Made by a program: the position numbers and the translations under genes | NCBI GenBank assembly: GCA_028695935.1 | Contig: JAQVHY010000021.1 | Span: forward strand, 1-32,787 | From: Desulfobacca sp. | Lineage (GTDB): Bacteria; Desulfobacterota; Desulfobaccia; Desulfobaccales; Desulfobaccaceae | DNA: 32,787 nt | Reading direction: 5' to 3' | Shown: in pieces, positions 23,950-31,633 of the stretch | Layout of the letters: each line of letters opens with the position of its first letter | How positions within the stretch are numbered: the stretch's first letter is position 1 | The notes under the pieces: model-generated | Seen by the model: the letters and a program-made list of their open reading frames with translations, nothing else | Database searches by the model: none | What the model was told of the DNA's origin: nothing

Positions 23950-25230
23950 GTGATCAGATTCAGGTTCCTTAAATGGTTAGTCCTGGTACTAGTCAGCTCC
24001 GTTCTTTTAGGCTGCTCCACGCCGCCCGCCGATTCCGACTGGACGGCCCGAATCGACCGGATTCTGGTTCAGAGTTGGGAAAGCTATCGGGGCAATTTTA
24101 TCTCCCCGGACGGCCGGGTGATCCGGCCTGAAAACCAGCAGGACAGCATTTCGGAAGGCCAGGCCTATGCCCTGTTGCGGGCGGTGTGGAGCCAGGATCA
24201 GGCCGCCTTTGATCGCAGTTATGCCTGGACCGAAACCCATCTGTCGCGGCTTCCGGAAAAAGGGGACCATCTCCTGGCCTGGCGCTGGGGCCAGACTAAA
24301 AGCGGGCAATGGCAGGTGCTAGATTGGAATAGCGCCAGTGATGCCGACCTGGACTATGCGCTGGCCTTAATCCTGGCCCACCGGCAATGGGGCCGACCGT
24401 CCCGGCCCCTGCCGGACTATCTGGTTAAGGCCCAGCAGGTGCTCAAGGACATCCTGGCCCGAGAGACCGCAGTGGATGCCTCCGGCCGCCGCTGGTTGAC
24501 CCCGGGAAGCTGGATCGAGCCGAAGCTGCCTTTGTCCTTAAACCCTTCATACTTTTCTCCAGCCGGCTATCGGCTGTTTTACCTGGTGACCCAGGATCGT
24601 CGGTGGTTAGAACTGATTGATTCCACTTATTATGCCCTGGAAAAATTAGGCCGTCGGTTGGGGAACTGGCAGGGGGTCGGTCTTTTCCCGGACTGGTGTG
24701 TGCTGACCGCGCCGGATAAATTTGCCCCGGATGCGGAACGCGGCTCTGACTTTGGTTGGGAAGCGGTGCGCCTTCCCTGGCGGATCGGGCTGGATAAGCT
24801 GTGGTTTAAAGAGCCGCGGGCAACCTTGTGCCTGCAAAATTCGGTATTAAGCTTTTTCTCTAAGGAGTGGGACCAGAAGCAAAGACTGGCGGCGGTTTAT
24901 AGCTACCAGGGGCAGCCGCTGGTGGATTACGAAAGTCCGGTGCTCTATGCTGGCCTGTTGACCGCGGCCCTGGCCGGAGAGCAGCCGGACCTGGCCCGAC
25001 AGTGGGCCGCTAAGATTGTCGCCACCTATCAGCAGGGCAGTGAGGGAGGTTATTTCAACCGGCCCGATGACTATTACGGCAACAATTGGGCCTGGCTGGG
25101 TCTGGCCACCTATCGGGGCTGGGTCCAACCTTTTTCCGCGGCCCGGTCCAGTAAGCGGGGCAGTTCCCCGCCGGCCGGGACAAACCCAAAAACCGCCTGC
25201 CAGATCGACGGACTCTCCATGCAGAGATAG
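23950..25230 (+). CDS. GH8 family glycoside hydrolase, lipoprotein (BcsZ-like)
   Basis: The true start is likely the GTG at 23950 with GGGGGTG upstream; the track's ATG at 23869 adds 27 residues before a clean lipoprotein signal, LVLVLVSSVLLGCSTPP (Cys22). The mature protein is an (alpha/alpha)6 GH8 fold: ISPDGRVIRPENQQDSISEGQAYALL carries the catalytic acid Glu69, and DWNSASDADLDYALALIL the conserved Asp pair. GH8 enzymes cut beta-1,4-glucans such as cellulose or chitosan; BcsZ processes bacterial cellulose, but no cellulose synthase genes are here. The domain ends near NNWAWLGLATYRGW (about 25125); the last 35 codons are antisense to the SPL gene. Confidence 0.88.
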   Translation: MIRFRFLKWLVLVLVSSVLLGCSTPPADSDWTARIDRILVQSWESYRGNFISPDGRVIRPENQQDSISEGQAYALLRAVWSQDQAAFDRSYAWTETHLSRLPEKGDHLLAWRWGQTKSGQWQVLDWNSASDADLDYALALILAHRQWGRPSRPLPDYLVKAQQVLKDILARETAVDASGRRWLTPGSWIEPKLPLSLNPSYFSPAGYRLFYLVTQDRRWLELIDSTYYALEKLGRRLGNWQGVGLFPDWCVLTAPDKFAPDAERGSDFGWEAVRLPWRIGLDKLWFKEPRATLCLQNSVLSFFSKEWDQKQRLAAVYSYQGQPLVDYESPVLYAGLLTAALAGEQPDLARQWAAKIVATYQQGSEGGYFNRPDDYYGNNWAWLGLATYRGWVQPFSAARSSKRGSSPPAGTNPKTACQIDGLSMQR

Positions 25231-26234
25231 ACCAGGACCTCCGGGGCCTGCTGGCGGATCCACTTTAGCAGGCCAGCATACATCTCGATGCGCAAGGTCT
25301 TGAAATAGCGCTGCTTGCCATCCAGTGCGGTAATAAATTCCTCCTCGGCAATCCGGCTGGCCGGAAAACGGCTCCGGATAATCGCCTTCAGGCGGGGCAT
25401 GAAGCGCAAGGCCCCGAGGCTGATCCAGGCAATGGCTTCAGGTGGCACTACCTGGAACAACAGCTCTACGGTCTGTCGGTAATCGTTTTGCCAGTCAGGA
25501 TAATAAATCAGCGGATCAAAATGGAAGGCCAGACGGAACCCGGCCGCCGCGGCGCGCCGGGCCGCTCGGAGCCGGGCCTCCAATGGCGCGGTATAGTGCT
25601 CTTCCTGGCGGATGATTTTAGGGGGATTGAGGGACCAGGCGAATATGACCTGGGGATTGGGTCCCAAGGGTAATAATGGCTCTATCAGCGTGCATTTGGT
25701 CTTGATCTCCAGCACCGCATGGGACTGACGGGCAAAAAACTGAATCAAGGGTTGGTTCAGGCCCATGAGGTCATCCAGGGCCAGGCTGTCGGCAAATTCC
25801 CCGGTCCCTAACCTCCAAATCTGCGGGGGGCTGGCCGTGAGGCGGGTCTGGAGTTCGGTCAACAGATCATAAACATTCGTAAAAATGGTGATCGCCGGGA
25901 GATTAAGATAGCTCTGTAGAATACAGTAACTACAGTCCATGGGGCACCCGGTAGCCACCTGCAAAACTTGGTAGCCACAACAGAGGTAGCCTTTGGTGCC
26001 CGGACAGGGTCGCCAGAACGGCCCTTTTTGGTGGGCTAACAAGAGGGTGCGCTTGGCTTGGCTGATATCCGCCAGGGGGTCATTAATCCGCCGGCGTAGA
26101 TCGCCAGTATCACGGATGATTTCCACTGGCAGATGAGGCAGCCGGGATTGCACCCGCCGGGCTACTTCATCTTCCCGGGCGGCCTCTTCCACCAGCAGCC
26201 GTTGAAAACGCCAGGGAAGGTGGAGGGAAGTCAT
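25110..26234 (-). CDS. Spore photoproduct lyase-like radical SAM protein
   Basis: 375 residues (the track starts with a TTG at 26237; ATG at 26234 is the more usual start). The radical SAM cluster motif is GCPMDCSYC (C98-x3-C102-x2-C105), preceded by LCCGYQVLQVATG. The body follows the SplB family: RLGTGEFADSLALD, VLEIKTKCTLIEPLL, VIFAWSLNPP, AGFRLAFHFDPLIYY, SLGALRFMP and the end ESPSIWQAVFG. SPL repairs thymine dimers of spores, but homologues in non-spore-formers are of unknown use. No sporulation genes are present. It is the last gene of a six-gene minus-strand run; its last 40 codons overlap the GH8 gene. Confidence 0.88.
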   Translation of the reverse strand: MTSLHLPWRFQRLLVEEAAREDEVARRVQSRLPHLPVEIIRDTGDLRRRINDPLADISQAKRTLLLAHQKGPFWRPCPGTKGYLCCGYQVLQVATGCPMDCSYCILQSYLNLPAITIFTNVYDLLTELQTRLTASPPQIWRLGTGEFADSLALDDLMGLNQPLIQFFARQSHAVLEIKTKCTLIEPLLPLGPNPQVIFAWSLNPPKIIRQEEHYTAPLEARLRAARRAAAAGFRLAFHFDPLIYYPDWQNDYRQTVELLFQVVPPEAIAWISLGALRFMPRLKAIIRSRFPASRIAEEEFITALDGKQRYFKTLRIEMYAGLLKWIRQQAPEVLVYLCMESPSIWQAVFGFVPAGGELPRLLDRAAEKGWTQPR

Positions 26235-26251
26235 CAAGTCAGGGAACAGAG

Positions 26252-26695
26252 TTACTTGACAGAGATTTTTTCCTTGGCGTCATGGACTTTATAGGTATGC
26301 TGATCTACCGTATAGTCGTCGGGTTTAAAGCGAACGGTCAAGGTGCTATGCAGAATTTTACCCTTTTTCTTAACCGGCACCTTCTTAACGGTTTTCTTAT
26401 CATCCAGGAAAAATGGCACGGTGGACTGTTCATTAATCTCTCTTTCCTTGGTAAAGGCCGGCATGGTCGCGTCCCGGTAACTCTGATAGGTGAAGACCAG
26501 TCCCATCTGGGTGCGCTGGACCTCCTGAGGTTCGCCGAACAGCAGCATAATCTCATTTTTGGTGGTCTGGCCGTCTTTAATGCGCGCTACGTAATCGGGG
26601 TTGATGGTATTGCCGGAAATATCCACCCAGGCCAGCAGGGGGATGCTCAGGCCGAGAATTAATGCTAACGTCCTCCAGCCGAACCGTCGTTTCAT
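26252..26695 (-). CDS. BamE/SmpA-like envelope protein with a lost lipobox cysteine
   Basis: 147 residues. After a hydrophobic leader the mature part opens with NTINPDYVARIKDGQTTKNEIMLLFGEPQEV, the helix-helix pattern of the SmpA/OmlA (BamE) fold. BamE-type lipoproteins attach to the outer membrane or serve in envelope assembly. The leader ends LSIPLLAWVDISG; a TGG (Trp23) codon stands where TGC or TGT would give a canonical LLAC lipobox. As it stands, the protein would be a signal-anchored or type I-secreted protein. The C-terminus is Lys-rich. GGAGGAG sits just ahead of the ATG. Operon position: between DUF1614 and the SPL-like gene. Confidence 0.75.
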   Translation of the reverse strand: MKRRFGWRTLALILGLSIPLLAWVDISGNTINPDYVARIKDGQTTKNEIMLLFGEPQEVQRTQMGLVFTYQSYRDATMPAFTKEREINEQSTVPFFLDDKKTVKKVPVKKKGKILHSTLTVRFKPDDYTVDQHTYKVHDAKEKISVK

Positions 26696-26742
26696 AACTC
26701 CTCCCTTTCGATTAATTTTTTCTGGCCGGCCTTTAGTTCAGA

Positions 26743-27414
26743 CTAGCTGAGCAATACAGCGATGATGCCGCTTAAAAATACCCCGTCAAAGGTTCCGGCC
26801 CCGCCGATGGACGCCACCGGCGCGGCCAGATGCCGCAATTCCTTGATTTTCAGCAAATCTGCACCGATTAAGGTTCCCATAGTGCCCGCGATATAGGCGA
26901 TCGGGGCCCGAATCTCCGCGGGGGACAATATTAAGGCACCTACCGCAGCAATAATCGGCGGAATCAGGGCGGGGATGGCGATACCCATACCCGGGACGGG
27001 CCGGGCCAGCCGGTTGGACACCAGGGCTACCAGACCGGTAACCAAAACCGGCAGAATTACGTGGTTGATCTTTAATATCAGATAAATGGAGATCAATAGC
27101 GGAATCAACGCCCCTCCCACATTAATGGCCAATACCGTTTTTTGCGGGCGAATAACCTTCGGCACTCGATAACGCATGCCGAAATAGCTCACTATCTCGT
27201 CGTGAACTAATTCCTCGCTTTCCAGTTGGGTAATGGGAATATTGACCATACTGCCCAACAAGGTAGCCATCAGTAGGCCAAAGAGATATTGGGGAGGCAA
27301 TCCCAATTTAGCAAAAGCCAGCCCGATTACCCCCACCTGTAAAAAGGCGAATAGAAAAATGGCCAGGACCAAAAAGATCAGCATGAAGATCATCAGTAAC
27401 GGTGGATAAAACAT
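26743..27414 (-). CDS. DUF1614 integral membrane protein
   Basis: 223 residues with about six to eight hydrophobic segments, for instance LLMIFMLIFLVLAIFLFAFL and VILPVLVTGLVALVSN. The end AAPVASIGGAGTFDGVFLSGIIAVLL is the hallmark I associate with DUF1614, a family found in anaerobic bacteria and archaea. Function is unknown. The conserved acidic/glycine-rich tail suggests a transport or ion-binding role, which is speculation. AAGGAG lies nine bases before the ATG. The gene is 50 bases from the sigma-54 activator gene upstream and 47 from the BamE-like gene downstream. Confidence 0.8.
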   Translation of the reverse strand: MFYPPLLMIFMLIFLVLAIFLFAFLQVGVIGLAFAKLGLPPQYLFGLLMATLLGSMVNIPITQLESEELVHDEIVSYFGMRYRVPKVIRPQKTVLAINVGGALIPLLISIYLILKINHVILPVLVTGLVALVSNRLARPVPGMGIAIPALIPPIIAAVGALILSPAEIRAPIAYIAGTMGTLIGADLLKIKELRHLAAPVASIGGAGTFDGVFLSGIIAVLLS

Positions 27415-27464
27415 GAATCGCTTCTCCTTTGGTTAAGCTGGCTCTTTAGTAAGGCCGCGAACTT

Positions 27465-28424
27465 CTAAGCTTCGCCGCCATAAGACTTGAGTTTCAGGCT
27501 TAATTCCTCCATAGAGATTCCCAGAATCATGGCAGCTTGCCGATGGTCGCCGCCCACCTTATCGATGGTCCGTAAAATCAGCTCCCGTTCCAATTCCACC
27601 AGGCTGGGCTCCGAAGCGCTATCGTCAGTCATATTCTCGGCCAGGGGATAGCCGGCCAACTCTTGCAGGGCGGGAGGCAATTCCTTAACGGTCAGGATGC
27701 CTGCCGGGCATAGGATTACGCCCCTTTCGATGACGTTTTCCAGCTCCCGAACATTTCCCGGCCAGGAGTACTTGCGGAAAATTCTCAGCACCTCCGGGGC
27801 GAGGCCCTGGACTTGGCGGGCATTTTTTTTATTATAATGTGCCAAGAAATATTGAGCCAGCAGCACTACGTCATCGTGGCGCTCCCGTAACGGCGGCAGG
27901 GCGATGCAGACCACATTGAGGCGATAATAGAGGTCTTCACGGAAACGCCCTTCACGGACCTCGACCTCCAAATGCCGGTTAGTGGCGGCAATGATGCGGA
28001 CATCAACCTTAAAGGTACGATTGCTCCCCAAAGGTTCGAACTCGCGCGATTGCAAAACCCGCAGAATCTTGGCCTGGGTGGTGAGCGACAGTTCGCCGAT
28101 TTCGTCTAAAAACAGGGTTCCTTGATGGGCCAGATAAAAGCGCCCCTCTTTGCGGGCGACCGCGCCGGTAAAGGCCCCCCGCTCATGGCCGAATAACTCG
28201 CTTTCCAGGAGAGTTTCGGGTAGGGCGGCACAGTTCACCACCACAAACGGCCCTTCCCGCCGCCGGCTGTGTTTATGGATGGCGTGGGCGACAATCTCTT
28301 TCCCGGTCCCGGTTTCTCCGAGCAGCAGGATATTGGCATCCGAGGGCGCCACCAGGCTGAGCATGGCAAAAATTTCCTGCATGCGCGCGGATTGACCAAT
28401 AATACCGGAAAAATCAAAGGCCAC
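27465..28424 (-). CDS. Sigma-54-dependent transcriptional activator lacking a sensor domain
   Basis: 319 residues, almost all AAA+ core: Walker A GETGTGKE, the sigma-54 contact GAFTGA, Walker [22 protein letters not shown], the R-finger zone [11 protein letters not shown] and [12 protein letters not shown]. The C-terminal Fis-type HTH ([24 protein letters not shown]) deviates at its recognition helix. There is no receiver, PAS or GAF domain at the N-terminus, as in PspF, so it must be controlled by a partner protein or by level. The start is GTG at 28424, with GAGG overlapping the stop codon of the previous gene, which indicates coupling. Confidence 0.9.
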   Translation of the reverse strand: MAFDFSGIIGQSARMQEIFAMLSLVAPSDANILLLGETGTGKEIVAHAIHKHSRRREGPFVVVNCAALPETLLESELFGHERGAFTGAVARKEGRFYLAHQGTLFLDEIGELSLTTQAKILRVLQSREFEPLGSNRTFKVDVRIIAATNRHLEVEVREGRFREDLYYRLNVVCIALPPLRERHDDVVLLAQYFLAHYNKKNARQVQGLAPEVLRIFRKYSWPGNVRELENVIERGVILCPAGILTVKELPPALQELAGYPLAENMTDDSASEPSLVELERELILRTIDKVGGDHRQAAMILGISMEELSLKLKSYGGEA

Positions 28425-28431
28425 CTAGTCC

Positions 28432-29094
28432 TCACTCATCCTTTTTACTAAGGGCATGTACTACCCCATGGCAACGACAGGCCGTGGCAATCAACAGCTT
28501 ATCGGGTCCGGTGCGGACCTGCTGCTCTAATCGACACAGGTCGGCCGGTGGATAACCGCCGACGCCGGGAGCCAGTTGCTGACTGCGGATTACCAGTGAG
28601 GCAAACCCGGGTACCAGTAAATCTTCCAGGACTTCATACAGGGTGCCGACTCGGGGCAGACCGGTTACCCGACACTGATCGTCCGGTTCGGGACAATCAT
28701 CCGGGCAGATGAAATCCGCCATACTGAGGAGCACTTCCCCCTGTAAGCCTCGAAAAGCCTGGACACTCAGGTTTTCTACTTCGGGGGGCACCGGAATTAT
28801 CTGCCAGCCGGCCTGGGGGGGACGTCGTCGCCAGACCCATTCAAAGGCCACATGTCGAGGGATGGCCGGGATGATCCAATCATAACCAGAGTCATCGTGC
28901 AGCTCGGACATTAAAAAGGCCAGGCCATCGCCTGGCTGCAACCGTAGATGGGCTAATCCGGGTATGCGGCAATCCTCCAGGGCCTCCGGCTGCTGATCAA
29001 TCACCGTGAAGTAGCTTTCCGGCTCTTGTTGGGCCAGGCGACTGAGGGCCAGATAACCGAAATGTCCGGCCCCAATGATCAGATATCGTTTCAT
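28432..29094 (-). CDS. Cysteine-rich Rossmann-fold protein, unknown function
   Basis: 220 residues. The N-terminus RYLIIGAGHFGYLALSRL is a dinucleotide-binding motif (GxGxxG) like TrkA-N, followed by an acidic strand end at VIDQQP. Past residue 125 the protein carries a cysteine set: C130, C134 and C141 in FICPDDCPEPDDQC, and C206, C208, H209 in ATACRCHG. That could bind zinc or an iron-sulfur cluster, possibly next to a nucleotide. I recall similar proteins in sulfate reducers but no assigned function. It starts five bases after the phosphodiester glycosidase gene and overlaps the ribosome site of the activator gene, so it is cotranscribed with both. Confidence 0.75.
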   Translation of the reverse strand: MKRYLIIGAGHFGYLALSRLAQQEPESYFTVIDQQPEALEDCRIPGLAHLRLQPGDGLAFLMSELHDDSGYDWIIPAIPRHVAFEWVWRRRPPQAGWQIIPVPPEVENLSVQAFRGLQGEVLLSMADFICPDDCPEPDDQCRVTGLPRVGTLYEVLEDLLVPGFASLVIRSQQLAPGVGGYPPADLCRLEQQVRTGPDKLLIATACRCHGVVHALSKKDE

Positions 29095-29099
29095 CGGCT

Positions 29100-29936
29100 C
29101 TATTTGGGACGGGGGAAGACGCCGATCACCGTTGGTAAGAGGACCATCCGGGGGTCGATCAGTTCCCGCGCCTGTCTCTCCAGAAAGGAAGGAGAGGAAA
29201 AACTGAATTCCGAGGTCTTGATAAATAGCTGCGCCATGGAACCACCGTCCAGATTGAGGGCGGTGTCGATGTCAAACTCACTGGTCTTGAGGAAACGGGC
29301 CAATTCGTAAAGGGTGAAGTACTTATCCGGACTATTGATAACCAGGATATTTCCTTTACGGTCAGTGCAGATTACCGTGCGCGGGGCGATCAGGGAGGTT
29401 TTTTTAACCCGGATGCGACCTTGAGAATCCAGCAGTAAGGGAAAAGATTGGACCCCTTGAGTCCAGGGCAGATTTTTGGGCTGGATCCTGGTCACGGTCA
29501 GATCCAAGATGGTGGCCCGGGGCAAATCTGGTGAAATGCCTTTGGGCTCTGAGACAAACATGCCGCGCATGGCGTAATTATTATAGGGCCCCCAAAGCTC
29601 GCCGTCAGCAATGATGAGTCCACAGGGTTCATCGTTAGGACGGAAATAACTGGCGTTAAACAAGACTAAGGCCCCGCTATATTCTTGCCAGGCAATGATG
29701 GTTTGAGGGGTGCCATGGAAGATCCGAAAGGCATTATAATTGGGATCAATCCGCACAACGGAGATAAAGCCTACCCCACGATGATCATCGAATACCGTAA
29801 CCTGAGCAAAATACAAACCTTTTCCCAGTTCCTGCCATTCTAAGGGCCCATGACTCCATTCCTGGGCCCGGGCCGGTAGGAAACCTGTAGTCAGGCTCCA
29901 TCCCATAAGGATCAAGATAGCAATCAGACGTAACAC
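29100..29936 (-). CDS. Exported phosphodiester glycosidase (NAGPA domain)
   Basis: After a signal peptide (LIAILILMGWSLTTGFLPARA, cleaved after ARA) the mature protein has the NAGPA/DUF2233 features GALVLFNASYFRPNDEPCGLII, RTVICTDRKGNILVINS and the signature ALNLDGGSMAQLFI. Members hydrolyse GlcNAc-1-phosphodiester bonds or related sugar phosphodiesters, in bacteria probably in cell-wall or teichoic-type polymers; the substrate is unknown here. The track starts with a TTG at 29960 that lacks a ribosome site; GTG at 29936 has AAGG five bases upstream and directly precedes the signal, so I prefer it. It leads the run 29936-25110. Confidence 0.85.
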   Translation of the reverse strand: MLRLIAILILMGWSLTTGFLPARAQEWSHGPLEWQELGKGLYFAQVTVFDDHRGVGFISVVRIDPNYNAFRIFHGTPQTIIAWQEYSGALVLFNASYFRPNDEPCGLIIADGELWGPYNNYAMRGMFVSEPKGISPDLPRATILDLTVTRIQPKNLPWTQGVQSFPLLLDSQGRIRVKKTSLIAPRTVICTDRKGNILVINSPDKYFTLYELARFLKTSEFDIDTALNLDGGSMAQLFIKTSEFSFSSPSFLERQARELIDPRMVLLPTVIGVFPRPK

Positions 29937-30012
29937 ACTATAACCTTGCGGCCTCGGCAAATTTGAGTTATCTTATCACATAGATCGGCTTTAGTCTATA
30001 GGCCAAGGGATA

Positions 30013-30801
30013 ATGTCTGACATTCGTTTCGCTGATTCGCACGCCCACCTTGATATGCCCGAGTTCCAGACCGATCAGTCCCAGGTGATTCAACGGGCCT
30101 GGGAAGCCGGGGTGGAATTAATTATCAATATCGGTATTAGCCTCGTCAATGCCGCTGAAGTTCTGAACACCGCGCAAAGACACGATCAGATCTACTGCAC
30201 CGTCGGCGTTCATCCGCACGGCGTGGGCCATCTCCAGGAAACCACCATTGCTGAGCTTAGGCGTTGGGCGACGCAACCGCAGGTAGTGGCGATCGGTGAA
30301 ATTGGCCTGGATTACTACCGTCACCGCGCCCCGGCAGAAGTGCAGAAACATTGGTTCCAGCGCCAGCTAGAACTGGCTCAGTCGCTCAATAAACCGGTAG
30401 TCATTCATACCCGGGAGGCCACCGCTGATACGCTGGCTATCCTGCGGGAGTATGCCCCCGGCCTGCCGGGCGGCGTTATGCATTGTTTTGGCGGTTCCTA
30501 TGATGAGGCCCGGGCCTTCCTTGATCTGGGTCTGGTGTTGTCGCTATCCGGGGTTTTGACTTACCCTAATGCCGATCCCTTAAGGGAGGTAGTAAAGAAA
30601 TTGCCCCTGGAAGGTTTGTTGATTGAAACCGATGCCCCTTATCTGGCCCCCCAGCCTCGCCGCGGCAAAAGAAATGAACCGGCTTTCGTGGTCTATACCG
30701 CCCAAACTTTAGCTGACCTGAAAGGGGTGGGTCTGGCTACCGTGGCCCAACATACCTGGAATAATACCCGCCGGGTGTTTGGTCTGGAGGCCGCACCATG
30801 A
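30013..30801 (+). CDS. tatD: TatD family metal-dependent deoxyribonuclease
   Basis: 262 residues of TIM-barrel hydrolase. Metal ligands are visible in FADSHAHLDMPEF (H-x-H), VGVHPHG, GEIGLDYYRH, VIHTREA, VMHCFGGSYDEA and LLIETDAPYLAP. TatD proteins act as 3'-5' exonucleases and in DNA quality control. The length and motif order are complete. The ATG at 30013 has AAGGG four bases upstream. The stop overlaps the next start as ATGA, so it is translationally coupled to yggS, a frequent pairing. Confidence 0.95.
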   Translation: MSDIRFADSHAHLDMPEFQTDQSQVIQRAWEAGVELIINIGISLVNAAEVLNTAQRHDQIYCTVGVHPHGVGHLQETTIAELRRWATQPQVVAIGEIGLDYYRHRAPAEVQKHWFQRQLELAQSLNKPVVIHTREATADTLAILREYAPGLPGGVMHCFGGSYDEARAFLDLGLVLSLSGVLTYPNADPLREVVKKLPLEGLLIETDAPYLAPQPRRGKRNEPAFVVYTAQTLADLKGVGLATVAQHTWNNTRRVFGLEAAP

Positions 30802-31490
30802 ATCCCATTGCTGATCACTTGCGCCACCTGCTAGACCAAATTGCTGCGGCGGCCCAGCGGGTGGGTCGGCAGCCCGACGAAGTCAAGCTGGTAGCGGTCA
30901 GCAAGACCGTCGACCTGGAGCGAGTGCGCCAGGCTATTGCCGCCGGGGTGAAGATCTTGGGAGAAAATTATCTCCAGGAGGCCCAAACCAAGATTGCCGC
31001 CTTGGGTCAGGTGGTAAGCTGGCATTTTATCGGCAACCTGCAAACCAACAAGGCCGCCGGGGCCGTAGCCGGTTTTGATCTGATCCACTCCGTCGATCGC
31101 CTGAAGCTGGCCCAAGCCTTAGAGAAAGCCGCTCAGAAATTGAATAAGGTCCAGGACATCCTGATTGAGGTCAATCTGGCCGGGGAGGCCAGCAAGTCCG
31201 GGGTGGCGGCCCAAGACACCAAAGCCCTGATCGAGGCCATCGCCGCCCTGCCACATCTGCGGCTCCGGGGGCTGATGACCATGCCCCCCTGGTTTAACGA
31301 TCCAGAAGCCGTCCGGCCCTATTTTAAAGAACTGCGAGAATTACGCGAACGACTGAACCAATCTTTCCCGGAAATCCAACTGACCGAGCTGTCCATGGGG
31401 ATGTCCGGCGACTTCGAGGCGGCCATCGAGGAAGGCGCCACCCTGGTGCGGATCGGCACCGCGATCTTTGGAGCCCGACCCGGAGCCTAA
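30798..31490 (+). CDS. yggS: PLP homeostasis protein, YggS/PROSC family
   Basis: 230-residue alanine-racemase-like barrel without the C-terminal racemase domain. The PLP lysine is in KLVAVSKTVDLE, then ILGENYLQEAQTKI, WHFIGNLQTNK, LIEVNLAGEASKSGV, LRGLMTMPPW, and the phosphate-binding end LSMGMSGDFEAAIEEGATLVRIGTAIFG. The family buffers free PLP and affects amino-acid metabolism. Start ATG 30798 overlaps the tatD stop; GGAGG stands seven bases ahead of it. A terminator follows 55 bases downstream. Confidence 0.96.
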   Translation: MNPIADHLRHLLDQIAAAAQRVGRQPDEVKLVAVSKTVDLERVRQAIAAGVKILGENYLQEAQTKIAALGQVVSWHFIGNLQTNKAAGAVAGFDLIHSVDRLKLAQALEKAAQKLNKVQDILIEVNLAGEASKSGVAAQDTKALIEAIAALPHLRLRGLMTMPPWFNDPEAVRPYFKELRELRERLNQSFPEIQLTELSMGMSGDFEAAIEEGATLVRIGTAIFGARPGA

Positions 31491-31544
31491 CAGCCTATTG
31501 CGGCAAGCCAGCGCTGGCTAAACAATTGTTGCGGTATTGTTCTT

Positions 31545-31581
31545 AAGGGGGTAGAACAGCCTGTCTGCCCCTTTGTTTTTT
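31545..31581 (+). terminator. Rho-independent terminator behind tatD-yggS
   Basis: Stem AAGGGG (31545-31550) with CCCCTT (31568-31573), loop of 17 bases, followed by a T-rich run TGTTTTTT (31574-31581). A perfect palindrome GCCAGCGCTGGC (31507-31518) lies just upstream. Confidence 0.6.
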
Positions 31582-31589
31582 GATATAAT
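31581..31589 (+). promoter_or_regulatory. Extended -10 promoter of the HgdB-like gene
   Basis: TGATATAAT matches the extended -10 consensus TG-N-TATAAT exactly. The -35 region is poor (CTGTCT at 17 bases), as expected for an extended -10 promoter. It overlaps the end of the terminator T-tract, so the pair marks the operon boundary. The leader would be about 38 bases and shows no Shine-Dalgarno sequence. Confidence 0.6.
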
Positions 31590-31633
31590 ATATAAAGATC
31601 AATTAAATTTTAATCTCAAGCGCTTTAACCAAT

